From a virus: a stretch of DNA of 22,730 nt. This document shows positions 6,547 through 15,013 of this stretch, piece by piece (within the stretch, counting starts at the first letter, position 1; every line of letters starts with the position of its first letter). The notes under the pieces were generated by a model. That model ran no database searches, was not told where the DNA came from, and worked only from the letters and a program-made list of their open reading frames with translations. A program made the translations under genes and the position numbers. The DNA is taken from positions 1 to 22,730 of IMG/VR virus record IMGVR_UViG_3300010399_000388; one strand, 5' to 3'.

Positions 6547-6798
6547 ATGTGGGCAAGTCTGTTGGCGCAGTTGATTCCGGCTCTTGTGATGGTTGTAGCC
6601 CCCTCGGTGGTTGAGGGGGTGAAAAAGATCGCCCCTAATATCCCGAAGGTGCTGCTTCCTGTGCTGTCGGTGGCTTTGGGTGCCGTCAGTAGCGTTGTGG
6701 GTGACTACTCCGTGGCGGTTGGTGGGGCTCTCGGCGCCGCAGGTATCGGTGTGCGGGAGATCGTCGATCAGGTAGGCAAGCTGTTCTCTGACGAGTAG
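6547..6798 (+). CDS. holin-like small membrane protein
   Basis: The 83-residue product starts after a strong ribosome binding site (GAAAGGAG, 6532-6539). Two or three hydrophobic segments are visible: about 3-22 (ASLLAQLIPALVMVVAPSVV), 34-52 (VLLPVLSVALGAVSSVVG) and a weaker glycine/alanine-rich one near 56-70. The C-terminus is charged (KLFSDE). Size, helices and position directly after the endolysin fit a holin that releases the enzyme through the inner membrane. Holins share little sequence, so this is a position-and-topology call. Confidence 0.65.
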   Translation: MWASLLAQLIPALVMVVAPSVVEGVKKIAPNIPKVLLPVLSVALGAVSSVVGDYSVAVGGALGAAGIGVREIVDQVGKLFSDE

Positions 6799-6803
6799 CG
6801 CCA

Positions 6804-7166
6804 TTGCCCGGCATTCGCATCAAGACCGAAGGGCAGGTGGAAAACTTGCTCATCCCTGATCTGCCCTATGCGCGTCGCATCGAGTTTGCGGAGGCGGTGG
6901 CCTTCAAGCTGTCGTTTGCCTCTGGTGTTGCCTATCAGTCGCTGGGGCTGGCACAGCTCTCGACGATTCAGGCGCTGATCTTGATTCCTGACAAGGACAT
7001 CACGATCCGATTGGCGAACCAATCCGATGCGGGTGCTGCCCTGAAGGCGGACGGCATGTTCGCAATGTTCGATTGCAACATCTCCAACGCTGCGGACGCG
7101 GGTGTCAAGATTCTCTACAATGCCGGTGGCAGCGTAACGATCTCGGTACTCGCCGCAGGGTCGTAA
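6804..7166 (+). CDS. small beta-rich probable virion protein (TTG start)
   Basis: The only sensible start is TTG at 6804: no ATG occurs in frame until deep in the protein, and the N-terminus read from TTG (MPGIRIKTEGQVENLLIPDL) looks natural. The 120-residue product ends in a beta-rich domain (KDITIRLANQSDAGAALKAD, then VKILYNAGGSVTISVLAAGS). This resembles small structural proteins of tailed phages whose exact role is unknown. The gap to the holin gene is five bases, and one base separates it from the next gene, so the two downstream structural genes form a pair. Confidence 0.65.
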   Translation: MPGIRIKTEGQVENLLIPDLPYARRIEFAEAVAFKLSFASGVAYQSLGLAQLSTIQALILIPDKDITIRLANQSDAGAALKADGMFAMFDCNISNAADAGVKILYNAGGSVTISVLAAGS

Positions 7167-7167
7167 G

Positions 7168-8442
7168 ATGCCCTCCGATCGGTGGGAGGGTCACAACGTC
7201 CCGATCCGGTTCCGGTACACGCATGACTGGACCTGGTCCGAGTCCCCCCAGGTCATTACCTACGGTTCGGCCTGGTTCGGAGCGGTCCCAGCGTCCTGGA
7301 ACACGACGACCCAGAAATACATCTCGATCTTCGAGAATGACTTTGTGGCCGAGTCGGGCGCAACGCCCGGCGTGGTCACCTTTCTCGCTCCCGCACCGTT
7401 TCGGTTAACCTCTCTGGCGATTCAGTTAGACGCCAATGCGGCGGTGTCGACTCAGTTTGCGCTGAACGTGAACGGTGTAACGGTGACCGATTCGACCGTT
7501 ACGCTTGCGATCGGCGTTAACAAGAATACCTCAGCAGCGTTTGTGTTTACATGCGTTGCGGGGGATACGGTCTGCTTGGAAGCGCTTGCGGGGAATGGGC
7601 AGGCGATTCGCGCCTTCTCGGTTGCGTACGAGGTAGACCAATCAGTCGATGTCGCCCCCAGCTACATCCGCCTGGGGGCGTTTGGCGTTGCGGCGTCTCC
7701 GTATACCTCAGTCATGTTTCTTGATGACGATGTGTTTACGAACGCCCCTAATACGTACTTTTTCCGGCACCTGCGGTTCCAGACCCTGGCCATGCGGCGC
7801 GCGGTGGCGTTCGGTGTCGGGCAGGGGCATGCAGTGCAAACCGGGCAGCCGCTGACAGCGGCAACGCGCACTTCAATTGGCAACACCGTCTCCTACAGCG
7901 CTGGCCAAGATACCGTTTCGGCCGATCTGGATGCGGATTGCCCGATCGACGGGGTTGCCTTCGGCGATGGGTATATCTTCGAGCGGACGCAAACTGGGTC
8001 GCCGACTGGGACCTCGTTTGCGGCGTTTTCGTACCGCGATGAGGAAGCCCCATTCATCGCTGGATCGCTCCAGATATTTGGGCATGCAACGCTCAACCAA
8101 GCGATTGCCGGTACTGAACGCTATTTTGCCATCAACTACACCACGAGCAGTGGAACGCTCGCGGCTCGGGAGCGCATTGTCCCCACGGATGGACGCCTGA
8201 AGCGGTTCCGCATCCGGGCCTTTGTAGACCTTGGAAGCACCTACGAAGTCCGTATTCGCGTCAATGGGGTCCTCCAGGGAACCATCCCCCTCGCGGGGAC
8301 AGGGGGGCAAAATCTCTACAGCGATGACGTCACTGTCGTCGAGGTCGTTCGCACCGATTTGGTGACCTTCGGCGTGATTTCGACTGTGGGGCCAGGAGCG
8401 GGAATCATCATCCAGGGCTCGATGACCTTCGAGAGCCCATAG
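7168..8442 (+). CDS. beta-sandwich virion or appendage protein, unknown role
   Basis: The product has 424 residues and is almost entirely beta-type. A domain near residues 74-155 has strands such as LTSLAIQLDANAA and FALNVNGVTVTDSTV. A similar arrangement seems to recur near 345-424 (KRFRIRAFVDLGSTYEVRIR, then VNGV), suggesting two related beta-sandwich domains around a middle part. Such proteins occur in phage tails and head appendages. I do not recognise an exact family, and no catalytic motif is visible. It lies between the lysis pair and the portal gene. Confidence 0.65.
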   Translation: MPSDRWEGHNVPIRFRYTHDWTWSESPQVITYGSAWFGAVPASWNTTTQKYISIFENDFVAESGATPGVVTFLAPAPFRLTSLAIQLDANAAVSTQFALNVNGVTVTDSTVTLAIGVNKNTSAAFVFTCVAGDTVCLEALAGNGQAIRAFSVAYEVDQSVDVAPSYIRLGAFGVAASPYTSVMFLDDDVFTNAPNTYFFRHLRFQTLAMRRAVAFGVGQGHAVQTGQPLTAATRTSIGNTVSYSAGQDTVSADLDADCPIDGVAFGDGYIFERTQTGSPTGTSFAAFSYRDEEAPFIAGSLQIFGHATLNQAIAGTERYFAINYTTSSGTLAARERIVPTDGRLKRFRIRAFVDLGSTYEVRIRVNGVLQGTIPLAGTGGQNLYSDDVTVVEVVRTDLVTFGVISTVGPGAGIIIQGSMTFESP

Positions 8443-8474
8443 ACGCCTCCATACTGAATGAGGTAGAAGGCCGT

Positions 8475-10439
8475 ATGCGCTACGTCGAACGCCATCCAGT
8501 CTCCAATATCCCGAAGATCGAGCGCTCGCAGGATCGGGATGCGCGCCTGGAGAGCTATTTGTCGATGGAGATTGAAGATGCACTGACCGCCAGGCGCCCG
8601 ATCGAGCGCATGATCAACGAGGCGCGTCGTCAGTACGCAGGCGTGCCCAAACGCCCCATGCGCGAGGTGCCGATTCCGAACGCCCCGAACATCGAAATCC
8701 CGATCGGGGCGATTCTGGCCGACGACATCTTCGCGCAGGCAACCGACACGCTGTTTACCGCGTCTCCGCTCCTGATTGTGCGCCCGAATCAGGAGTTCTG
8801 GGTGGAGCATGCCAAAGTGGCGCAGGATTGGGTCAACTGGCTGTCTTCTAACGAGATCGACCTCCGCCCCGCGGTGAATGCGGCACTTTCCGACGATACG
8901 CAGCTCGGCACGGGGGTCTACTACATCCCGTTTGTCGAGCAGACCAAGAAAGACCGTGTCTACAAGGTCACGTACCGCTCTCCAAAGGTATACGCAATCT
9001 CTTTGGAAGACTGGATAACTCCCCCGGGCTCGCGAGGGGATGTGCAGCGGGATCGCTGGACGGCCATTCGCTTTTGGTACTCCAAGGGGGAGCTGGAGGA
9101 GCGGGCACGCCATCGCGGCTGGGATATCTCCCAGGCGCAGCCCGTGGCGCAGTTCGATCTGGTGCGTCTCCAGCATGAGCGGAAGGCCAACCTCCGCGGA
9201 CAGCAGCTTTGGCGCGAAGTCTACGAGGTGTGTGAGGTCTACGCCTATTTCGATTACGACGAAGACGGCATGGAGGAAGACCTTTTGGTCACATGGGACC
9301 GTGCCTCTCGGCGGGTCCTGGATGTCACCTTCAACCCCTACGACCTTCGCCCGATCGAGGTCATGCGCTATCAGCTGCGCGCGCATCTCCCGTACGGCCT
9401 CGGCATCCTGGAGATGGTGCAGCCGTTCCAGGAAGAGATAACCGAGCTGCATATGCACACGCTCCTCAACATCTTCCTGGCGAACGCCAGGGTGTGGGCG
9501 TGTCGGGCGGGGACCGTCCCGGACAACGTGGAGATCGTGCCGGGGAAGTTTCTCAACGTGAACACCGACGACATCCGGAACTCGATTGTCGAGCTGAAGA
9601 TGTCCGAGGTGTACCCGTCCGCCTTCAATGCGCAGACCATGAGCATCCAGCTTGCGGAGCGGCGCATTGGCACGAGCGGAGCGGCGGGGATGCTTGCGAA
9701 AGGGGGGTCTCGGACACCGGGGGTGACCGCCCTCAGCCTCTTACAACAGATTAACCGCCGCTTCGCCCCCGCATTCGACGACATGCGCGAGAAGACCGCT
9801 GCGGCCGTCCGGCAGGCGATCTATCGCTATCGCGAGCGCCTGTTGATCGGAGATCAGAAGATTCGCCAGCACATCGAGAACGTTGTGGGTGCCGAAGGCG
9901 CTGAACTCCTCGACGAACTCCTGACCTCAGACGATTTTGACAAGGCGGTCAGTGTCGAATTCACGGCAGCGTCTGCCAGCATCAATCGCGAGGCGGATCG
10001 GCAGAATGCCGTCATGCTGACCCAGCTGCTCGGCCAGTATTACCCGCAGATCGTCGGGTTAGCGATGCAGGCGGCGCAGGGACAGGTGCCGCCGGAAGTC
10101 CGGAGCCTTCTGGTCGATGCGGCCAAGAAGGGGACGGAACTCATGGAGCGCACTCTCCGCACCTTCGATCAGGTGCGCGATCCCAAGGCGTTCTTGATGG
10201 ACCCCGACAAGATCGAGAGCGCCGTAGAAGCCAGCGCCGCCCAGGCGGAGCAGCAAGCACTCATGCAGCAAGTGATCCAGGGACTCGCTATGCAGCAACA
10301 GCAGCCGCAGCTTGGTGCTCCCATGGGGCCAGAAGATCAGGCGGCACAGGAGCCGGATGTTGGCGCTGCGCAGGCTGAAGGAGAGATGGCGGGCGGTGCG
10401 CCGGCCGCTGGTCCGTTGAATGGAGGCGGTCTCGCTTGA
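8475..10439 (+). CDS. portal (head-tail connector ring) protein
   Basis: The product has 654 residues, a normal size for a podovirus-type portal. It contains the usual mix of helices and the segment LEDWITPPGSRGDVQRDRW near residue 177. A stretch near 260 (EVCEVYAYFDYDEDGMEED) and a following YGLGILEMVQPFQEEITELH resemble the portal stem region. The C-terminal 100 residues are rich in glutamine and alanine, as in portal barrel/crown tails. The portal forms the dodecameric ring at one capsid vertex through which DNA is packaged. A scaffold-like and a capsid gene follow, as expected. The ribosome binding site is GAGGTAGAAGG at 8460-8470. Confidence 0.88.
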   Translation: MRYVERHPVSNIPKIERSQDRDARLESYLSMEIEDALTARRPIERMINEARRQYAGVPKRPMREVPIPNAPNIEIPIGAILADDIFAQATDTLFTASPLLIVRPNQEFWVEHAKVAQDWVNWLSSNEIDLRPAVNAALSDDTQLGTGVYYIPFVEQTKKDRVYKVTYRSPKVYAISLEDWITPPGSRGDVQRDRWTAIRFWYSKGELEERARHRGWDISQAQPVAQFDLVRLQHERKANLRGQQLWREVYEVCEVYAYFDYDEDGMEEDLLVTWDRASRRVLDVTFNPYDLRPIEVMRYQLRAHLPYGLGILEMVQPFQEEITELHMHTLLNIFLANARVWACRAGTVPDNVEIVPGKFLNVNTDDIRNSIVELKMSEVYPSAFNAQTMSIQLAERRIGTSGAAGMLAKGGSRTPGVTALSLLQQINRRFAPAFDDMREKTAAAVRQAIYRYRERLLIGDQKIRQHIENVVGAEGAELLDELLTSDDFDKAVSVEFTAASASINREADRQNAVMLTQLLGQYYPQIVGLAMQAAQGQVPPEVRSLLVDAAKKGTELMERTLRTFDQVRDPKAFLMDPDKIESAVEASAAQAEQQALMQQVIQGLAMQQQQPQLGAPMGPEDQAAQEPDVGAAQAEGEMAGGAPAAGPLNGGGLA

Positions 10440-10633
10440 CAATCCGCAAATGGCTGGCATTAGTGCTCCGTACAGATGGTGCCTTAGCAGACTTGAAGGC
10501 CCATCTCAGCGAAATGATCCGAGAAGAAGACAGCCTCTCGAAAGCGTCTGACGCCGAGAAGCTCCACTATCAGCGAGGAAAGGTTGATGCCCTCAAGGGG
10601 CTCCTTTTTCTCGTCACCAGCCAGGAGAAATGA
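10436..10633 (+). CDS. small helical protein with TTG start, between portal and scaffold
   Basis: The 65-residue product starts at TTG 10436, which overlaps the portal stop (TTGA). GGAGG at 10422-10426, nine bases upstream, is a strong ribosome binding site and supports this start. The protein is helical and charged (LADLKAHLSEMIREEDSLSK) with a hydrophobic C-terminal helix (ALKGLLFLVTSQEK). Small proteins at this place in podovirus-like operons are usually of unknown function. Its stop overlaps the next gene region by a few bases. Confidence 0.65.
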   Translation: MTIRKWLALVLRTDGALADLKAHLSEMIREEDSLSKASDAEKLHYQRGKVDALKGLLFLVTSQEK

Positions 10634-10635
10634 AA

Positions 10636-11469
10636 ATGCCGAGACTGTTTGCGCCCAAGAAGGCTGCGGAGCCAGTCGTTGCCGGACCGCCTACCCCCGA
10701 GCCTGTCACCAAGGATGATCTGAAGACCCTTCTTGAGGGGGCGCTGGGTGGTGTTGCGGGGCAGCTTGCTGCCTCGATCGGGGAGATGAAGGCCGGGATC
10801 GAGCAGCTGGCCTCTCGTCCCGTGCAGCCGCAGGTGTACTTCCAGCCTGGGCAAACCCCGGTACCGCAGGGCATCTCGGACGCGGACATCGACCAGGCGG
10901 TCCTCACGGGACAGGGCGCGGCGCAGCACATCCGCGCGCTGATCGACCGTGAGGTCAACGCCGCTGCGGATCGACTGATTCAGCAGCGCATTGCCCCCCT
11001 GGAGACCTTTGGGGTCAGCACGCTCGGCGAGATCAGTAAGAAAGTGGCCATGCAGGGTGGGGGCATGCCCTACTACACGCGGTATCAGAAGGAGATCGAC
11101 GAGAAGCTGAACCAGCTTGCTCCCGAGCTTCGCGCGAACCCCGCCGCCATCGATATGGTCTACAAGGCCGTCCTTGGTGAGCATACCGACGAGTTGATCA
11201 AGTCCGCCGCGGAAGAGGCCATCCGGAAGGCTCAGGAGCCCATTCCCACAGGTCGTGGCACCACGCCGGGTACTGGATCAGCAGCGCCGCGCGACGGGGA
11301 AGACGAAATCCCCTCGATCGAGGAGCTGGGTGGGCGGCCGGGACTCGAAGCGCTCCAGCATAAAGGTGACGGCAAGCAGGATCAGGATACCTTCGCGCGC
11401 TCGCTCGGCTACGAGAATTGGAGCGCGTACATCAAGCAGTACAACTCACTTCTGAAGGAAGTGGGTTAA
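10636..11469 (+). CDS. scaffolding-like capsid assembly protein
   Basis: ATG 10636 is preferred over ATG 10630 because AGGAG at 10623-10627 is correctly spaced for the second. The 277-residue product is hydrophilic and helical. It has a proline-rich start, a helical segment (DDLKTLLEGALGGVAGQLAA), a long charged middle with probable coiled coils and a C-terminal LGYENWSAYIKQYNSLLKEV. Low complexity, acidic/helical nature and position between portal and capsid fit a scaffolding protein that guides capsid assembly. The class diverges fast, so sequence alone does not prove it. Confidence 0.6.
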   Translation: MPRLFAPKKAAEPVVAGPPTPEPVTKDDLKTLLEGALGGVAGQLAASIGEMKAGIEQLASRPVQPQVYFQPGQTPVPQGISDADIDQAVLTGQGAAQHIRALIDREVNAAADRLIQQRIAPLETFGVSTLGEISKKVAMQGGGMPYYTRYQKEIDEKLNQLAPELRANPAAIDMVYKAVLGEHTDELIKSAAEEAIRKAQEPIPTGRGTTPGTGSAAPRDGEDEIPSIEELGGRPGLEALQHKGDGKQDQDTFARSLGYENWSAYIKQYNSLLKEVG

Positions 11470-11480
11470 TCTATAGCACT

Positions 11481-11496
11481 TGCGCCCTCTGGCGCA
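11481..11496 (+). other. small hairpin between scaffold-like gene and next gene
   Basis: TGCGCC (11481-11486), loop CTCT, then GGCGCA (11491-11496): a perfect 6-bp stem in the largest non-coding gap of the window (11470-11518). No T-run follows, so it is not a typical intrinsic terminator. It ends nine bases before the GGGAG ribosome binding site (11506-11510). It could slow ribosomes or RNA decay between the two genes, but this is a small structure and may be chance. Confidence 0.35.
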
Positions 11497-11518
11497 CCTA
11501 CGATAGGGAGAAACTCGC

Positions 11519-12271
11519 ATGAAGCAGGATGCCCCGAAGACGTTTACGACCGACGATACCGCATCTGCTAAGGAAGTAGCCGAGGACAAGGCCGCAGCAG
11601 AAGGCACCCTGAAGGCAGCCGGCGATGCCCGTCGTGATGACCTCGCGCGCAAGGCGGAAGAGATGATTGCGCAGGCGGAGGCGATCCTCCGCGAGATCAA
11701 CGTTGAGTCCGCTGATCCCAGCATGCTCCAGATCGAGAACGAGGTGCGGGCGGCGCTGAACGAACTCAACGAGGTCTACGTCTCGAATGCGAAGTTCGAG
11801 GAGTTCGCCTATTGCTGGATTTTCCGCGACCCGCACAACGAGTTTGGCGGGCGTCAGGTGCGCGCGATGCAAGCGCTTGGCTACGAAGTCGTCCAGGGCG
11901 AAATGCGGGAGGCCATTGAACACCGCTTCGTCGATGGGACGCGCGTGGTCTCCGACTGTCTCTTGATGCGGATCAAGATTGAGCGGAAGAAGCTTCTCGA
12001 CAAGCGGGATTGGTTGCTCCGCCAGGCGCAGCAAGCGGGCATCACCTCTCGCATTCATGATCTCGCAGAGCGTGCCGGAACGCGCGTATTCGACAAGCTG
12101 CCTGATTTCGTCGCGGACGCGATGGAGAGCGAGGCGGATCGTCGAAGAACGCAAGTGCGGCAGCGTGCCCTACAGGACTTCCATCGGATGAACCGACAGG
12201 GCAACATGGATCGCATGCTGAAGACCGGAAGCATTCCGGGCATTCCCGTGCCGGGCGCGGGTCGGGGATAA
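11519..12271 (+). CDS. helical protein between scaffold and decoration genes, unknown function
   Basis: The 250-residue product starts after GGGAG (11506-11510). Residues about 14-100 are strongly helical and charged and probably form a coiled coil (AEDKAAAEGTLKAAGDARRD, then DDLARKAEEMIAQAEAILRE). A central part (EEFAYCWIFRDPHNEFGGRQ, then ALGYEVVQGEMREAIEHRFV) is more compact and contains a DGTRVVSD segment followed by LLMRIKIER. This combination of a 'GYEVV.G' and 'DGTR..D.LLMRI' segment recurs in unassigned phage proteins near capsid genes. A head assembly role is likely from position only. Confidence 0.65.
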   Translation: MKQDAPKTFTTDDTASAKEVAEDKAAAEGTLKAAGDARRDDLARKAEEMIAQAEAILREINVESADPSMLQIENEVRAALNELNEVYVSNAKFEEFAYCWIFRDPHNEFGGRQVRAMQALGYEVVQGEMREAIEHRFVDGTRVVSDCLLMRIKIERKKLLDKRDWLLRQAQQAGITSRIHDLAERAGTRVFDKLPDFVADAMESEADRRRTQVRQRALQDFHRMNRQGNMDRMLKTGSIPGIPVPGAGRG

Positions 12272-12300
12272 ACGCCAAGCGGTAAGGCAAGGAGAGCGAC

Positions 12301-12921
12301 ATGGCCATCAAACATCACAGGATCAAGCCGTACACTCACGCAAATTCGTCCTACTCGGACCAGATTTACGTCTCTGCCGCTGCGGTGGCAGAAGGCGACG
12401 TGCTGGTCTTCAACGCCAACGGCAAGGTGCAGGAAGCGACCGATGTTGATGCGGGTCCTTTGCTCGCGACGGCGCTGATCCTGGGCGTGGCGCTCAATAG
12501 CGCTTCGGGAGCGAATGAGGATGTCTTAGTGGCCTTGGCGTACCCGGGTCGCCGGTTCGTTGGTTCGTTGACCGACATTGCTGCCGCCGCGGATTCCGAT
12601 GCGGGTGCCAAAGCGCTCGCGTTGGCCGACCTTGGCGACATCTTCGAGCTTCATGACGATGCGACCACCAACATCTGGGTACTGGGTGCCGCGCAGGCTG
12701 CTCCGACCACGAATGCCGGTGGGCGCGTGCTCCAGCTGGTGGATCGCATTGGCGCGACCACGAACGATGCGATTACGTTTGGCTCGACGGGGGGCGGCCC
12801 CGGTGTAGCCATGACCGTCAGTGGCAAGACCACGGCGCTGGGCGATCCAGCGGGCAGCAATAGCGGGAAGGCACTTGTCAGCTTCGTCTTCCCTGCCAAC
12901 ACGACCGTCTTCGGCGCGTAA
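12301..12921 (+). CDS. capsid decoration or stabilisation protein candidate
   Basis: The 206-residue product has a good ribosome binding site (AAGGAGAG, 12289-12296). It is alanine-, glycine- and valine-rich with beta-type segments: AVAEGDVLVFNANGKVQEAT, LGVALNSASGANEDVLVALA and YPGRRFVGSLTD. The order 'G.v....GKV..A', then 'GVAL....AN..V.V' resembles small decoration/head proteins (DUF2190-like) that precede major capsid genes. It lies nine bases ahead of the capsid gene, and both have strong ribosome binding sites, consistent with products needed in many copies. Confidence 0.65.
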   Translation: MAIKHHRIKPYTHANSSYSDQIYVSAAAVAEGDVLVFNANGKVQEATDVDAGPLLATALILGVALNSASGANEDVLVALAYPGRRFVGSLTDIAAAADSDAGAKALALADLGDIFELHDDATTNIWVLGAAQAAPTTNAGGRVLQLVDRIGATTNDAITFGSTGGGPGVAMTVSGKTTALGDPAGSNSGKALVSFVFPANTTVFGA

Positions 12922-12930
12922 GGAGTCTCT

Positions 12931-13824
12931 ATGGCAATCGGACGCGGAGCATTTGCTGCCCTTCTCAAGCCTGACCTGTTCCGGGTCTACGTTGAGACGG
13001 GTAAGGAACGGCCTCTTGAGTACACGCTGTTTTTCAACGTGGACGATATGCCGTGGAACCCCGTCAAGGACCAGCAGATTGCTGGTCTGGGCACGCTGCT
13101 CAGCATGCCGGAAGGCGAGAACTTCCCGCTCGATGAGCCGCGTCTCGGGGGCACCAAGGAGTACGAGGCTGCGCCTTTCGGGCTCGGCGTCGAGATCACC
13201 TGGCCGATGTGGCGAGACGATCAGTACGGCATTATGCGCGAGCTGGTTGCTGAACTGGCCCGCTCCTCACGGAACCGCCAGGAGGTCGATGCCTGGTCGG
13301 TCCTGAATAACGCTTTCGACAACGCCTTCCCCGGCTTTGACGGGGTCTCGCTGGCGAATACCGCGCACCCGCTGATCGGGGGCGGCACCGCCGCCAACCG
13401 ACCGACGCCCGATGTCGGCTTCAGCTCCCTGGCGATCCAGAACGCGCTCATCCGCTTCGAGAACATGCCGAACGAGCGTGGCCTCCCTCGCCTGCTGGCC
13501 CCGAACATGGTTCTCATCGCTCCGGAAAACAAGTTCCTGGCGCGGCAGATTCTGGGGACCTCCAAGCAGCCGTTCACGGCGCAGAACGAGATCAACCCGC
13601 TGATCCAGGATGATCTCAGCTGGATGGTCTGCCACTACTTCACGAACAGCGCGCAATGGTTCCTGACCTCGCGCGGCAACCATGACCTCCAGTTCCTCTT
13701 CCGCGATCGGCCCATCTTCGATGGCTTCGATGCTCCGTGGAACAAGAACGCGATCTTCACGGTCTATCAGCGCCACACCAAGGGCTTCGGCTCGTGGCGC
13801 GGGATCGATGGCTCCAGGCCATAA
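12931..13824 (+). CDS. major capsid protein (HK97-type fold)
   Basis: The 297-residue product begins after a strong ribosome binding site (TAAGGAGT). Features of HK97-fold capsid proteins of this group are visible. An N-terminal arm is followed by NAFDNAFPGFDGVSLANTAH and a HPLIGGGTAANRP segment near residue 150. LIAPENKFLARQILGTSKQP leads to INPLIQDDLSWMVCHYFTN and then AQWFLTS, with the aromatic-rich C-terminus PIFDGFDAPWNK. The protein builds the icosahedral shell. No protease domain is fused, and the separate upstream scaffold-like gene fits that. It is the anchor for reading this region as a head module. Confidence 0.87.
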   Translation: MAIGRGAFAALLKPDLFRVYVETGKERPLEYTLFFNVDDMPWNPVKDQQIAGLGTLLSMPEGENFPLDEPRLGGTKEYEAAPFGLGVEITWPMWRDDQYGIMRELVAELARSSRNRQEVDAWSVLNNAFDNAFPGFDGVSLANTAHPLIGGGTAANRPTPDVGFSSLAIQNALIRFENMPNERGLPRLLAPNMVLIAPENKFLARQILGTSKQPFTAQNEINPLIQDDLSWMVCHYFTNSAQWFLTSRGNHDLQFLFRDRPIFDGFDAPWNKNAIFTVYQRHTKGFGSWRGIDGSRP

Positions 13825-13833
13825 GGAGCGAGC

Positions 13834-14691
13834 ATGTTGGATTCCAGCTATCCGCTGAATTCGATCCCTATCGATCCCTCTATCGGGCGACCGCTGATCG
13901 TTGGGGAGTTTCTTGGGACGGTAGGATTCTCGACCATCCAGTCCGCGCTCAACGCGGCTGGCCCTGGCTCCACGATCTTCGTGCAGCCCGGGACGTACGA
14001 TGAGAGTCTGACAGTCACCACGGACTACATCACGCTGGTGGGTGGAGTGGAGGGTGGCTACGGGCGACCTGACGTTGTGGGGTCGGCATCCCCACCGTTG
14101 ACCGTCACCGCGCAGGGTTTCGTCTGCAAGAAGATGCGCTTTGCGGCGACCACGGACGATGCGGTGGTGCAGGAAGGCAATGGCTTCAAGTACGAAGATT
14201 GTGTCTTCGATGGTGACCTGACCGCGGCGAAGGCTGGTCTCCGCCTCAAGGGCAATGATGACGATGATAGCTTCACGGCGAGTGAAGGGGTCGTTGTCAA
14301 CTGCATGATTCGCGGCAACGCGCTTGGGATCGTCTTTGATACCGGTGCAGCGCCAGCGAACGGGGTGGGTTGTACGCATGACGTGGTGAAAGACTGCCGG
14401 TTCATCGACAACACCAAGGACATCACGACTGCGGACACTGGACTGGGGACCTACTCGGTGCAGGATACGCTGATCACCGGGTGTCAGTTTCTCGACAAGA
14501 ACAAGACCAACTACATCGATCTCACGACCGCGAATGGTGGGGCAGCCAGCGATCAGACGGGCATGATTTCCAATTGCTATTTTGCAACCGACTCGATTAC
14601 CACGACCAACGTGGCAATGGTGGGCACGGGGTTCACCCTCGTGGGTTGCTTCGATACGGTCGGGGTGCAGGATGGCAGTGGACTCGACTAG
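13834..14691 (+). CDS. parallel beta-helix protein, probable head or tail fibre
   Basis: The product has 285 residues and starts after TAAGGAG (13822-13828). The N-terminal part (GFSTIQSALNAAGPGSTIFV, then QPGTYDESL) is the typical first coil of right-handed parallel beta-helix (pectate-lyase-like) proteins. Later coils show repeated cysteine/asparagine patterns such as YEDCVFDG, VVNCMIRGNALG, VKDCRFIDN, ITGCQFLD and ISNCYFATD. Such proteins form phage spikes or head fibres, some of which cut polysaccharide; no catalytic residue can be assigned here. Its place directly after the capsid gene favours a capsid-bound fibre. Confidence 0.75.
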   Translation: MLDSSYPLNSIPIDPSIGRPLIVGEFLGTVGFSTIQSALNAAGPGSTIFVQPGTYDESLTVTTDYITLVGGVEGGYGRPDVVGSASPPLTVTAQGFVCKKMRFAATTDDAVVQEGNGFKYEDCVFDGDLTAAKAGLRLKGNDDDDSFTASEGVVVNCMIRGNALGIVFDTGAAPANGVGCTHDVVKDCRFIDNTKDITTADTGLGTYSVQDTLITGCQFLDKNKTNYIDLTTANGGAASDQTGMISNCYFATDSITTTNVAMVGTGFTLVGCFDTVGVQDGSGLD

Positions 14692-15013
14692 CCTCACGGT
14701 GGAACAGCTCCTCCAGGAGCGCGAGCGCCTGATGGCGCAGGCGAGCGCGATCAACGGCGCGCTCCAGTTTTGTGACTATCTCATCCGCCTGAAGACTGAG
14801 GCGTCAGATGTTCGTGCAACGAACGTCGCAGCCTCGGTCGCCTCTCAGAAAGAGCAGGGCAATGGAAACGAACGATCCCGTCCAGTTGGCGATGCAGATT
14901 CGGCAGGGGCGCTTACGCCTCGCCGAGCTTCCCGAAGCGTTACGGCCGCTCGTGCAGGCAGTCCTGACGCGCCTAACGGACGGGCAGGCGCAGACCCTCG
15001 CTTGCAGAGCTGA
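14672..15013 (+). CDS. small helical protein, overlapping the next gene
   Basis: The 113-residue frame starts at ATG 14672 inside the end of the beta-helix gene. Residues 1-60 are convincing: LTVEQLLQERERLMAQASAI then NGALQFCDYLIRLKTE form a coiled helix seen in small phage tail-region proteins. After about residue 63 the sequence is basic and unstructured, and its third codon positions lose the usual G/C bias, while the overlapping frame from 14862 keeps it. The last 50 residues may therefore be a recent read-through extension. Whether the real protein ends earlier cannot be decided from sequence. Confidence 0.55.
   Translation: MAVDSTSLTVEQLLQERERLMAQASAINGALQFCDYLIRLKTEASDVRATNVAASVASQKEQGNGNERSRPVGDADSAGALTPRRASRSVTAARAGSPDAPNGRAGADPRLQS

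Noticed and set aside
10436-10466. TTGACA promoter -35 box at 10436
   Set aside because: No convincing TATAAT-like box follows at 16-18 bases, and the bases are explained by the portal stop and a TTG start with a good ribosome binding site.
10594-10610. AAGGGGCTCCTTTTT, a terminator-like hairpin with T-run
   Set aside because: The stem is only 3-4 bp and lies inside a coding frame (LKGLLFLV) with another gene starting 30 bases later; too weak for a terminator.
13267-14754. Long open frame on the - strand (495 codons) opposite the capsid and beta-helix genes
   Set aside because: It lies wholly antisense to well-supported + strand genes. Its translation is Arg/Asp/His-rich without any recognisable domain, as expected for the reverse of GC-rich coding sequence. 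The same applies to - strand frames at 8316-9458, 7873-8583 and others.
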